Assembly (NCBI GenBank): GCA_903831255.1
Contig: CAIKWZ010000058.1
Coordinates: forward strand, 1-48,638
Reading direction: 5' to 3'
Source of the DNA: an uncultured Alphaproteobacteria bacterium
GTDB taxonomy: Bacteria; Pseudomonadota; Alphaproteobacteria; Caulobacterales; Hyphomonadaceae
DNA length: 48,638 nt
In this document: in pieces, positions 1 to 7,687 of the stretch
How positions within the stretch are numbered: position 1 is the stretch's first letter
How the letters are laid out: each line of letters opens with the position of its first letter
The notes under the pieces: model-generated
Told to the model about the DNA's origin: nothing
Database searches by the model: none
Seen by the model: only the letters and a program-made list of their open reading frames with translations
Made by a program: the position numbers and the translations under genes

Positions 1-1
1 A

Positions 2-85
2 CGGGCGGGTGACTATGTGGTTGGCGACACCATCGCCGTGGACGGGGGCATCGCCTACGCCAACCTTCCGGACCGGGACGCCTGA
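2..85 (+). CDS. C-terminal fragment of a short-chain dehydrogenase/reductase (SDR)
   Basis: Only the last 27 codons are inside the window; the gene starts upstream. The visible tail reads GDYVVGDTIAVDGG followed by a short extension and a TGA. A 'G..I.VDGG' end is the usual C-terminus of classical FabG-like SDRs, where this stretch lies at the tetramer interface. It is therefore probably an NAD(P)-dependent oxidoreductase; the substrate cannot be told from this fragment. It is on the plus strand and converges on the leftward sulfatase at 363-1802. Confidence 0.7.
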   Translation, partial: RAGDYVVGDTIAVDGGIAYANLPDRDA

Positions 86-182
86 AAAGGGGGACTGGAC
101 GGAGACATGGCGACCCGCGACCCATCGCCCTGGCGCCGTGTTGCGGGACGCAGCCTTTATCCGGTAAACTACGCCTCCTCGC

Positions 183-356
183 CGATCTCCCCCCCTTCGT
201 CGTCTTCTCCCGTCTCCGGAGAGGCTCATCCGCTTGTCCAACGCGCCGGGGAGCGGCCGTATCCCGGAGATCGGTTGCGGCCCGGGATACTTCCCACCCG
301 CCGCTTCGCGACCATTGACAGAGCAGGTGCCGGATCTGTCGAAGTCCCTCAGATGA
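183..356 (+). pseudogene. Decayed remnant of a SAM-dependent methyltransferase
   Basis: One frame reads LRRLLPSPERLIRL, then EIGCGPGYF, and stops at a TGA at 354-356. 'P.RRLL.SPERL' followed by 'EIGCGPGYF' is the typical lead-in and SAM-binding motif I of class I methyltransferases. There is no start codon in a sensible place, the frame to the left is open only in another register, and nothing of the rest of the ~180-residue fold follows. I therefore read it as a truncated, frameshifted remnant. The alternative is chance similarity in a 277-bp spacer. No intact gene lies between the SDR stop and the sulfatase stop. Confidence 0.45.
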
Positions 357-362
357 GACACC

Positions 363-1802
363 CTATTCGGGTCCACCCCCATAGAGGATCGGACGCGGAT
401 CGACAGGCTTGCCGGCGACATAATCCCGGATCAGCTGAGGAATGCCGGCTTCACGGGAAAGACCGTCGTCCAGAGGTCTGAGATCCCACTCCCAGCGGGC
501 CGGGCTCATGGACGATGACCACGCCTGATAGTCAGCCTTAAGACCGGCGAGCCGTTCAGGTTCCGACAAGGCGAGATTGCGTCGTTCGCCGGGATCGGCG
601 GCAAGATCGAACAGCAGCCACTCCTCTCCCGCAAGGATCGCCTTCCAGTCGCCCTTACGGACAGCGGCCTGCGTCCCGTTCCGCCAGAACAGGGCCCGGT
701 CCGCGACCGACCCCTGATCGCCCACCAGGAGCGGAAGAAGATTGCGGCCGTCCAGATCGGAAACTGTCTCAATGCCCGCTGCGGCAAGGGCGGTGGCAGT
801 AATGTCCATGCCGATGCCGGGCTGTGAGAGAACCCGCCCCGAAGGGATTCGGCCGGTCCAGCGAAACAAGGTCGGGACCCGAATTCCGCCCTCGAGAACC
901 AGCCCCTTGACCCCGTTCAGGGGTAGATTGGAGGACGTCGTCTGCCAGGTCGGCGCGCCATTGTCCGACGTGAAGACGATCAGGGTTCTCTCGGACAGCC
1001 CGCTGCCCTCTACCTCCTGAACGATGCGTCCCACTGCATCATCGAGGGCCGCCATCATGGCGAGATAGGCCCGTCGCCTCGGATCAGCCTCCGACTTGAA
1101 TTTTTCCAGATAGGCCGCCGTCGACTGCATCGGCGCATGGGGCGCATTGAACGCCACATGAAGAAAGAACGGCTGATCTCGATGCGACCGGATGAACCCG
1201 ACAGCTTCCTCAGCGAAGGCCTCGGTTGTGTGCGCGGCCATCGGCGCAGGCTGGGTTCCTCTCAGGAGCGCTTTCAATCCATTTGGCGCATCGGCCGTAT
1301 AGGCCATCGCGCCATCCAGGAACCCGTAGAACTCATCGAAGCCCTTGCCCGTAGGAACCATGTCTCCCTGATAGCCGATATGCCACTTGCCTATGGCGCC
1401 GGTGGCGTAACCAGCCGCTCGGAGGCGTTCGGAAATCATGGGCGTAGAGGCGGGAACGCCGAAGGACGGATCAGCCTTCTGAACAGGACCGGGATTGTTC
1501 TCAAATCCGATGCGATGCTGATAGCGTCCGGTCAACAATCCCACCCGGCTGGGGGCGCAGGAGGAATGAGCCGAGTAAAAGTCCGTCATCCGTGCGCCGC
1601 TGCGCGCCAGACGGTCGATATTCGGCGTCGGGGCCTCCCGCCACCCCTGGACCCCGAGGTCCCCATAGCCCAGGTCATCGGCGAGAATAAAAATGATGTT
1701 CGGCCGCTTGTCCGGACCGGTCGGCGTCGGCTCCGATGCCTGGCACGCCCCCATCAACCCAAGGACAGCGAGCGCCTGAAGCGTCTTCAACCATTGAGCC
1801 AT
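363..1802 (-). CDS. Sulfatase (formylglycine-dependent), predicted lipoprotein
   Basis: A 479-residue arylsulfatase-type enzyme hydrolysing a sulfate ester; the substrate is not predictable. The start at 1802 is preferred over an in-frame ATG at 1850, because GGGAGG lies just upstream and the protein then begins with a clean lipoprotein signal (LGLMGAC, Cys20). Residues ~34-44 carry the metal-binding start NIIFILADDLG. Cys82 sits in CAPSR followed by LLTGRYQHR, the C-x-P-x-R sulfatase signature whose cysteine is converted to formylglycine. A second metal region, TSDNGAP, follows, and the C-terminal subdomain contains WKAI and LFDLAADPGER, both usual in the family. It is divergent from the sulfatase at 1962. 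An FGE maturation enzyme would have to be encoded elsewhere. Confidence 0.93.
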   Translation of the reverse strand: MAQWLKTLQALAVLGLMGACQASEPTPTGPDKRPNIIFILADDLGYGDLGVQGWREAPTPNIDRLARSGARMTDFYSAHSSCAPSRVGLLTGRYQHRIGFENNPGPVQKADPSFGVPASTPMISERLRAAGYATGAIGKWHIGYQGDMVPTGKGFDEFYGFLDGAMAYTADAPNGLKALLRGTQPAPMAAHTTEAFAEEAVGFIRSHRDQPFFLHVAFNAPHAPMQSTAAYLEKFKSEADPRRRAYLAMMAALDDAVGRIVQEVEGSGLSERTLIVFTSDNGAPTWQTTSSNLPLNGVKGLVLEGGIRVPTLFRWTGRIPSGRVLSQPGIGMDITATALAAAGIETVSDLDGRNLLPLLVGDQGSVADRALFWRNGTQAAVRKGDWKAILAGEEWLLFDLAADPGERRNLALSEPERLAGLKADYQAWSSSMSPARWEWDLRPLDDGLSREAGIPQLIRDYVAGKPVDPRPILYGGGPE

Positions 1803-1961
1803 CTTCGCCTCCCTCCCTGAGCCGTCCGATCTCCCGGCATCGTCGTTCACGATGTCATCACTTGTTGCTGCACGGTAACATCTCTAGGCTTTCATGAGAA
1901 ACCGGAAACGACGATCGGCCTCGGGCCCGTTCACAGGATCAATGCGCAAGAGGGATCAGAC

Positions 1962-3413
1962 ATGCCCATGAAAAGATCTGGCCTGATCTCCATTCTTTTC
2001 CTGCCGGCTCTCGCCTCATGCGTGATGAGCGGCTCACGCCCTGAAACGACAGAATACGCGGTCGCGGACAGACCCAATGTGGTGATCATTCTTGCCGATG
2101 ATCTGGGATCAGCCGACCTCTCCATCTACGGGTCGAGCTTCAGGACCCCCGAAATCGACGCTCTCGCGCGGGAGGGAGCGGTGCTGACTTCAGCCTACGC
2201 AACGGCAGCCGTCTGCAGCCCCTCACGCGCGGCTCTCATGACCGGCCGCTATCAGCAGCGCTTTGGGTTCGAGTATCAGCTTGAAGGCGAGACCCAGAAG
2301 CGTTTCGGCATAGACACCTCCCAAAGAACCCTGGCGCAGGACCTCAGCGACGTCGGGTATCGTACAGCTCTCATAGGGAAGTGGCATCTGGGTCTTGCTC
2401 CCGAGCGCCACCCCAACAGGCTCGGCTTTGACGAGTTCTACGGCTTTCGCGGAGGCCAGGCTCTATTCGCCTCAACTGATGATCCGGACATTGTCTCATG
2501 GCCCACGCCGGGCGAGAACAGCCAGTACTGGAAGACCTACGCCGCCTCTGACGCGACAGTCTTTCTCGAACAGGACCAGGTTCGACCTACGCCTCGTCAC
2601 GCCACGGACGAGTTCACAGATCGCGCAGTGAACTTTATCCGTTCTGCAAAGAATGATCCCTTCCTTCTGGTCGTCACCTACAGCACCCCTCACGTGCCCC
2701 TGCAGGCGACAAGAGACCATCTTGCCCGCGTGTCCGATATTCAGGATCCGAACCAGCGCATCTACCGGGCCATGGTCAATGAACTCGATCGGGGCGTCGG
2801 CGCGATCAGACAGGCCCTGAACGAAGCGGGCGTGACGAAAAACACGCTAGTGATCTTCAGTTCGGACAATGGCTGCCCGGACTATATCGACGGCGCATGC
2901 TCCAACCGTCCGCTCTCAGGCTGGAAGCGTCACCTTCTCGAGGGCGGGGTACGCGTTCCGTTCATCGTAAGCTGGCCAGAACGAATTCCTGCCGGTCAGG
3001 TTCGGGACGGTCTTGTCAGTCTGCTGGATGTCTCCGCCACGGCGCGCGCTGCCGCGGGTGTAACCTACACCGATAGCGACGGCAGGGATCTTGCGCGAGG
3101 CCTTGAAGGATCTGGCCCCGTGCAGATCCATGATCGCCTGTACTGGAAGTCCTGGCCCTCCTACGCCATCCGAGACGAGAGATGGAAACTGATGGGCAAC
3201 GCCAATGCCGAGGGCGGCATCGTTCGGATGCTTTTTGATCTGCGGAACGACCCCGGGGAGAAGCATGATCTTCTTGCAGTCCATCCCAAAGAAGCGGCGC
3301 GACTCCAGTCTGAGTGGGATGAATGGAACCGGTCGCTGGTTCCGGGCCTCTGGCCCACAACCAAAATCTTCGACGTGAACATCAACGGACAAGCCCTCAA
3401 GGCGGTCAACTGA
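1962..3413 (+). CDS. Sulfatase (formylglycine-dependent), predicted lipoprotein
   Basis: A second, diverged sulfatase of 483 residues. The N-terminus has a lipoprotein signal (FLPALASC, Cys20), so it is probably anchored on the periplasmic or outer face. NVVIILADDLG gives the metal Asp pair at 46-47, and CSPSR at 85-89 is the formylglycine motif, followed by LMTGRYQQRFG. FSSDNG is the later metal site, and WKLMGN with LFDLRNDPGE marks the C-terminal subdomain. It shares layout and motifs with the divergent gene at 363-1802, so the pair may be an old duplication acting on related sulfate esters. It ends 49 bp from the convergent asparaginase gene. I saw no good copy of the regional 21-bp operator in the 159-bp gap between the two sulfatases. 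Confidence 0.93.
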   Translation: MPMKRSGLISILFLPALASCVMSGSRPETTEYAVADRPNVVIILADDLGSADLSIYGSSFRTPEIDALAREGAVLTSAYATAAVCSPSRAALMTGRYQQRFGFEYQLEGETQKRFGIDTSQRTLAQDLSDVGYRTALIGKWHLGLAPERHPNRLGFDEFYGFRGGQALFASTDDPDIVSWPTPGENSQYWKTYAASDATVFLEQDQVRPTPRHATDEFTDRAVNFIRSAKNDPFLLVVTYSTPHVPLQATRDHLARVSDIQDPNQRIYRAMVNELDRGVGAIRQALNEAGVTKNTLVIFSSDNGCPDYIDGACSNRPLSGWKRHLLEGGVRVPFIVSWPERIPAGQVRDGLVSLLDVSATARAAAGVTYTDSDGRDLARGLEGSGPVQIHDRLYWKSWPSYAIRDERWKLMGNANAEGGIVRMLFDLRNDPGEKHDLLAVHPKEAARLQSEWDEWNRSLVPGLWPTTKIFDVNINGQALKAVN

Positions 3414-3462
3414 GGTACGGTCGCCATCCGGACCGCACAAGGGACAGACGACGACCGGACTA

Positions 3463-4437
3463 TCAGATCAGCGAAGCGATACGTTCGAAGAGATCCCGCC
3501 GCCCTGAACGAAGACACACGGTGAGAAGAACGCGCGCCTTCAGCCCCGACAGCGCCCCGGCGCTGATCAGACCTCTGCCGAGAAGATCCGTTTCCGAACC
3601 AGGATAGTCATAGGTCCGCTCACAGATACGCCCGGCGCCCACCCTGGATGCGAGGACGACCGGCATACGCAGGCACAGATCTCCCAGAGCCGGGACAAGC
3701 CGGGCGGGAACATGGCCAGCCCCCATCGCCTCGATCACGCATCCTTCATACCCGCCCGCGGCGACATGGCGGATCAACCCGTCATCGTCATCCATCGCCA
3801 TGCGCAGAAGAGCGACCCGCGGCCAGGGCCCCTTCCCGCCCCGCCCGAGAGGACCAAACGAAGGAAGCGTGTCAACGCTCAGGCGCAGCCTGCCCTCATG
3901 AACCCGGCCCAGCAACCCACTGTCATGAGAGCTGAATGCATCCGTCGCAGTCGTATGCGTCTTGGCGACATAGCGAGCCGCGTGAACAGCGTCATTGATG
4001 ACCACACAGACCCCGGCTGAGGGAGGCAGCGACGCGGCAGTCCGGATCGCTGCCGTCAGATTGGCGGGACCGTCAGCGCCTGGCGCACTCGCGCCGCGCA
4101 TTGCGCCCGTGAGACAGACACAGTGACGACCCTCAAGCATGAGCTCCAGCGCGAAGGCCGTCTCTTCAAGCGTGTCAGTTCCCTGGACAATCACAACACC
4201 CCGAGCTCCTTGTCGGGTTTCCTGCTCCACGAGATCCGCAAGACGCTCCACATGATCGAAACCGAGATTGGCGCTCGGCGTCGCCATCGCGTCCTGAAAG
4301 GTCACCGAGATATCATTGAGCGCGTCCCCCAGGCCCGCCACGAGATCGCCGGCAGTCTGTGACGGGCGCAGTCCGGAGGGACCGGATGTCATAGCGACAG
4401 TCCCTCCGGTGGCGATGACGGTGATCTGCGTAACCAT
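3463..4437 (-). CDS. L-asparaginase family amidohydrolase
   Basis: A 324-residue asparaginase/glutaminase-type enzyme that hydrolyses a side-chain or isopeptide-like amide of aspartate. The first catalytic threonine is in TVIATGGTVA (residues 6-15), and the second with its Asp is in VIVQGTDTLEETA. TGAMR and YVAKTHTTATDAF follow, the latter giving the catalytic lysine region. No signal peptide is visible, so it is cytoplasmic (type I-like). It is the last gene of the leftward operon that begins with the M1 peptidase, 8 bp after the epimerase-like gene. In this setting it may process Asp- or isoAsp-containing fragments rather than free asparagine; that is inference. Confidence 0.9.
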   Translation of the reverse strand: MVTQITVIATGGTVAMTSGPSGLRPSQTAGDLVAGLGDALNDISVTFQDAMATPSANLGFDHVERLADLVEQETRQGARGVVIVQGTDTLEETAFALELMLEGRHCVCLTGAMRGASAPGADGPANLTAAIRTAASLPPSAGVCVVINDAVHAARYVAKTHTTATDAFSSHDSGLLGRVHEGRLRLSVDTLPSFGPLGRGGKGPWPRVALLRMAMDDDDGLIRHVAAGGYEGCVIEAMGAGHVPARLVPALGDLCLRMPVVLASRVGAGRICERTYDYPGSETDLLGRGLISAGALSGLKARVLLTVCLRSGRRDLFERIASLI

Positions 4438-4445
4438 CTCGAGAT

Positions 4446-5435
4446 CTACCCGCCCCAGAGATCGGAACCGAAACAGAAAAGTCGTCCGCCAGCATAACGC
4501 ATCGCCCCGGCGCGATCATCGATCATCAGCGCCGGCCCGTCGAGGTCGACAAAATCCGCCATGGTGGCGATGACATAGGCGGGCGCCACACCCAGAGACG
4601 TCGGCCCGCTGCATCCGATCATCAGACCCATACCGCGCGCCTTAGCAGCGCGGGCCAGCTCGAGACCTGGAGTGAGGCCCCCGGCCTTGTCGAGCTTGAT
4701 GTTGATGGCCTGATAGCGTTCCGCCAGTGTATCGAGGTCTGCTATCCCGCGACAGCTTTCATCGGCGCACACCGGGATGGGTCCGCGATAATCCGCCAGA
4801 GCCTCGTCCCTCTGATGGTGAAGCGGCTGCTCGATCAGCACCACCCCGAGCGAATGAAGAGCATCTGCGGATCTTTCCAGAGAGTTGAGGTCCCATGCCT
4901 CATTGGCATCCACGACAAACTTCGCCCCAGGGACCGCCGCGGCGATCGCGCTCACTCGTTCGACAACCTGATCCTTATCCGCCTTGAGCTTGAGAATACG
5001 ATAACCGAGCTCCGCCGCCTGACGGGCGTCCGCGCACATCTTAGGGATCGGATTGACGCTGATGGTGAGATCAACCTCAATCGACTCCTGCCGCGCAATA
5101 CCCGAGCGGTCCCAGACAGATTGACCCGACCTGCGACACTCAAGGTCCCACATCGCGCAATCGATCGCATTGCGAACGGAGGAATTGGGAATGAGTTTTG
5201 CGATCTCCTGCCGGGACGGATTGTCGGAGAGAACATCCCGCGCCGCCTCGAGACCCGCAAGCACATCCTCTCGGGTATGACCGTATTGCTCAAGATAGCT
5301 GCACTCGCCTCGACCGATAAAATCTCCATCGCGAACAATCGCCAGGAAAAGCGACGAGTTGGCGCGCGAACTCCGTGAGATCCGGAAAGTCTCCCGATAG
5401 GGCCATTCCTGGTACGCGTAGAGCAGCTCCATCAT
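4446..5435 (-). CDS. Enolase-superfamily dipeptide epimerase-like enzyme
   Basis: A 329-residue protein of the muconate lactonising enzyme subgroup. KLKAD (Lys149, Lys151) is the K-x-K acid/base motif. Metal ligands appear as DANEAW (Asp176), IEQPL (Glu202) and ADES (Asp225). The opposing lysine lies in NIKLDKAGGLT. GCSGPTSL and DLDGP near the end are typical of L-Ala-D/L-Glu-type dipeptide epimerases, which interconvert D and L residues in short peptides; the exact dipeptide is unknown. The start codon overlaps the MaoC stop as ATGA, so translation is probably coupled. Its place beside peptidases suggests it turns D-residue dipeptides into L-forms for hydrolysis. An o-succinylbenzoate synthase or other MLE-type role is possible but fits the motifs less well. 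Confidence 0.85.
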   Translation of the reverse strand: MMELLYAYQEWPYRETFRISRSSRANSSLFLAIVRDGDFIGRGECSYLEQYGHTREDVLAGLEAARDVLSDNPSRQEIAKLIPNSSVRNAIDCAMWDLECRRSGQSVWDRSGIARQESIEVDLTISVNPIPKMCADARQAAELGYRILKLKADKDQVVERVSAIAAAVPGAKFVVDANEAWDLNSLERSADALHSLGVVLIEQPLHHQRDEALADYRGPIPVCADESCRGIADLDTLAERYQAINIKLDKAGGLTPGLELARAAKARGMGLMIGCSGPTSLGVAPAYVIATMADFVDLDGPALMIDDRAGAMRYAGGRLFCFGSDLWGG

Positions 5436-6277
5436 CCGTCCTCTTGTTCAAAGCTTGCAAGACCCGCGCTGACCGCGCGCTCGCCCGCAGCGTTCAGGAG
5501 CTCGAAAGCGATCCCTTCCGGCTGCTCATCCCAATGCCGGAGACGCACGCTGTGTCCGGGGATAGCCATTGCGGAAAATCGCCCGGCAAGTCGGGTCAGC
5601 CGGGAATGGGGGCGGTCAAGGCAGATGAAAGCGAACGCCCAGAGCGCCGTACCATGGACGATGATATCGGGAAGCCCGGCAGCAAGAGCGGCCTGCCGCT
5701 CAGTGTGAATCGGATTCCAGATCGATGCGCACTCCGTATAAACGTGCGGGAAGCCCCTCGAAACAGGCAGGTCCCTCTCCCGCGCTTCTCCCTGACGTTG
5801 AAAGACAGGATCCCCGGGAGGCGCCGGCGGCGCATCCGTCTCGACGCCCCGAAAGATGGTGTCGACGCGGCTCTCGGTCACGACCTCCCCCGAGGCCCGC
5901 TCGGAAATTCTGATGATGCTGGTCAGACGAGCCCCCGCTCGGATGGAGTTCATCGCAACAACCTCCCCCGACACGATGAGAGGAACCCCGAGCGGCAGAG
6001 GACGGAGGAAACGGGTATCCTGTCCCGCATGAACGGCCCGCGCGCGCTCATCATCTGTCAGTCCGAGGCCTGAGCGATTATCCCGATCTCCTGAAATCAT
6101 CCACTCGAGCGAGACGCAAAGAGTTGGCGCGACAACCAGACCCCCGGCTCGGGCGTCATCGAGATATCGCTCGTCATGAAGCCCCATGCCGGCAGCGTAA
6201 GCGAGCGCCATGCGTGGAGTGATCACGGTTTCCCGCGGAGCATAGGTCGTTCCAAGAGCCGAGTAACGCGCCGGCAT
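5432..6277 (-). CDS. MaoC-like double-hotdog protein
   Basis: About 281 residues. The N-terminal half resembles the FAS1-like dehydratase hotdog, and the C-terminal half is MaoC-like with WNPIHTE and LPDIIVHGTA. The classical R-hydratase motif is SGDxNPxH; here the position of the catalytic Asp is Ile (ASIWNPIH), although the His is kept. The ATG at 6277 is preferred to a TTG at 6280 because GGAGGGG lies four bases upstream. The gene starts 15 bp after the aminotransferase stop and overlaps the epimerase start. The family normally hydrates or dehydrates acyl-CoA or related thioesters. Whether this one still does so is unclear. Confidence 0.78.
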   Translation of the reverse strand: MPARYSALGTTYAPRETVITPRMALAYAAGMGLHDERYLDDARAGGLVVAPTLCVSLEWMISGDRDNRSGLGLTDDERARAVHAGQDTRFLRPLPLGVPLIVSGEVVAMNSIRAGARLTSIIRISERASGEVVTESRVDTIFRGVETDAPPAPPGDPVFQRQGEARERDLPVSRGFPHVYTECASIWNPIHTERQAALAAGLPDIIVHGTALWAFAFICLDRPHSRLTRLAGRFSAMAIPGHSVRLRHWDEQPEGIAFELLNAAGERAVSAGLASFEQEDG

Positions 6278-6292
6278 CAAACCCCTCCGACT

Positions 6293-7633
6293 TCAGGCGG
6301 CAGCGAGGTCGCGCAAAGCCTGTCGGGCCTTGGCGAGGAACTCATCGATATGCGCATCGGTCATCGCCGTGGAGAGAATGTACAGACTGGGCGCCGCGAA
6401 GATTACACCCATGTTGATCATGCGACGACCGAAGTCCTGAGCAAGCGCCAGCGGCGTCCGTCCGTCGGCGCGAGGGGTGGAGAGTGCGAAGGCGATATCG
6501 CGAATGTTGGAGACCTTGGTTTCCGAGCCGATGATCATGCTGAACAGGGACCCCACGCCGTTCACGACCCCTGGAAGACCTGCATCGGATAATGCCGCCC
6601 GAAGGCCGTTTCGGGTACGTTCGCCCAGGGCGTCGAGATGAGCAAAGGACTGAGGGGTCAGCATGGAGAGAGCCGCCGATCCCGCCGCCATGGACAGGGG
6701 ATGCGCGTTAAATGTTCCGGCGTGACCCGCCTTAGCGCCACCGCGGGGATCAAAGCAGGCCAGAACGTCGGCCCGACCCGCCGTGGCGCCGATAGGAAGA
6801 CCTCCGCCGATGAGCTTACCCATGGCTGTCAGATCGGCGTCGACCCCTCTGCGGCCCTGCGCGCCATGATAGCTCTGGCGGAAGGCGAACACCTCATCAA
6901 AAATCAGGAGAATGCCGTGCCTGGTGGCTGTCTCCCGAAGCATATGGAGAAAATCGTCGGTCGCCTCCATGAACCCCATACGTGGGGGGGCAGGATCGAC
7001 CAGAATACAGGCGAGCCGAGAGGCGTTCTCCTCAATCAGAGCCCGCGCCGCATCGACACGGTTGAAGGGAAGAACGAGCGTGTCCTCCAGAGCCCTGGCT
7101 GGTATCCCGAGCCCCTCTCCGACCGAGGCCGGCGCATCGTCCGGCCCCCAGACCGCCGGCTTCGGAAAGACGCTGATCTCAACCGAGTCGAGATTGCCGT
7201 GATAGCATCCTTCCACCTTCGCGATCCCGTCGCGACCGGTGAAGGCCCGGGCGGCGCGAATGGCGAAGAGAACCGCCTCGGATCCGGAATTGCAGAAGCT
7301 GACCCGCTCAATGCTGCGCACGCGACGGCAGAGCTCCTCGGCGAGGTCGATCTCGAGCTCGGTAGGAGCGCAGACAGAGGTCAGCTTCTCGACCTGTGAC
7401 TTCACCGCCTCAACGATACGCGGATGAGAATGACCGTGCACAAGCGAGGACTGATTGTTGATCATGTCGAACAGACGATTGCCGTCCGCATCCCAGTAAT
7501 ACGCACCGTCCCCCCGCACGGCGTAAATCGGATAGGGGTCCTTGAAGGCCGCTGTCCGGCTGTTGCCCCCCGGCAATACCTCGAGGGCGCGCCGGTACAG
7601 AGCAGCCGATTTTGAGTTCTGATCAGGATACAT
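6293..7633 (-). CDS. Class III aminotransferase, GSA-aminomutase-like; candidate beta-amino acid aminotransferase
   Basis: A 446-residue PLP enzyme of fold type I. The start at 7633 has an AAGGAGA ribosome site five bases upstream. NSGSEA (115-120) and YHGN (144-147) are cofactor and substrate-loop signatures. FDEV gives Asp246, which pairs with the PLP pyridine nitrogen, and MGKLIGGG gives Lys273 for the Schiff base. The N-terminal PGGNSR (21-26) replaces the PGGVNSPVRAF of true glutamate-1-semialdehyde aminomutases. As I recall, a PGGN-[ST]-R motif with its arginine as carboxylate binder marks the beta-phenylalanine aminotransferase group. It is therefore probably a catabolic aminotransferase and not hemL. 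It is the second gene of the operon and follows the M1 peptidase by 54 bp. Confidence 0.85.
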   Translation of the reverse strand: MYPDQNSKSAALYRRALEVLPGGNSRTAAFKDPYPIYAVRGDGAYYWDADGNRLFDMINNQSSLVHGHSHPRIVEAVKSQVEKLTSVCAPTELEIDLAEELCRRVRSIERVSFCNSGSEAVLFAIRAARAFTGRDGIAKVEGCYHGNLDSVEISVFPKPAVWGPDDAPASVGEGLGIPARALEDTLVLPFNRVDAARALIEENASRLACILVDPAPPRMGFMEATDDFLHMLRETATRHGILLIFDEVFAFRQSYHGAQGRRGVDADLTAMGKLIGGGLPIGATAGRADVLACFDPRGGAKAGHAGTFNAHPLSMAAGSAALSMLTPQSFAHLDALGERTRNGLRAALSDAGLPGVVNGVGSLFSMIIGSETKVSNIRDIAFALSTPRADGRTPLALAQDFGRRMINMGVIFAAPSLYILSTAMTDAHIDEFLAKARQALRDLAAA

Positions 7634-7687
7634 GGGCGTCTCCTTCGAAGGCGATCCGCGCGGGAAAGAACAAACAAACAAATGGGC

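Noticed and set aside
107-481. A 124-codon plus-strand ORF
   Set aside because: It crosses into the C-terminus of the leftward sulfatase in antisense, has no family features, and its frame differs from the methyltransferase-like fragment.
1803-1961. An operator copy between the two sulfatases
   Set aside because: GATGTCATCAC and GTAACATC form a loose inverted repeat, but spacing and core differ from the regional sites.
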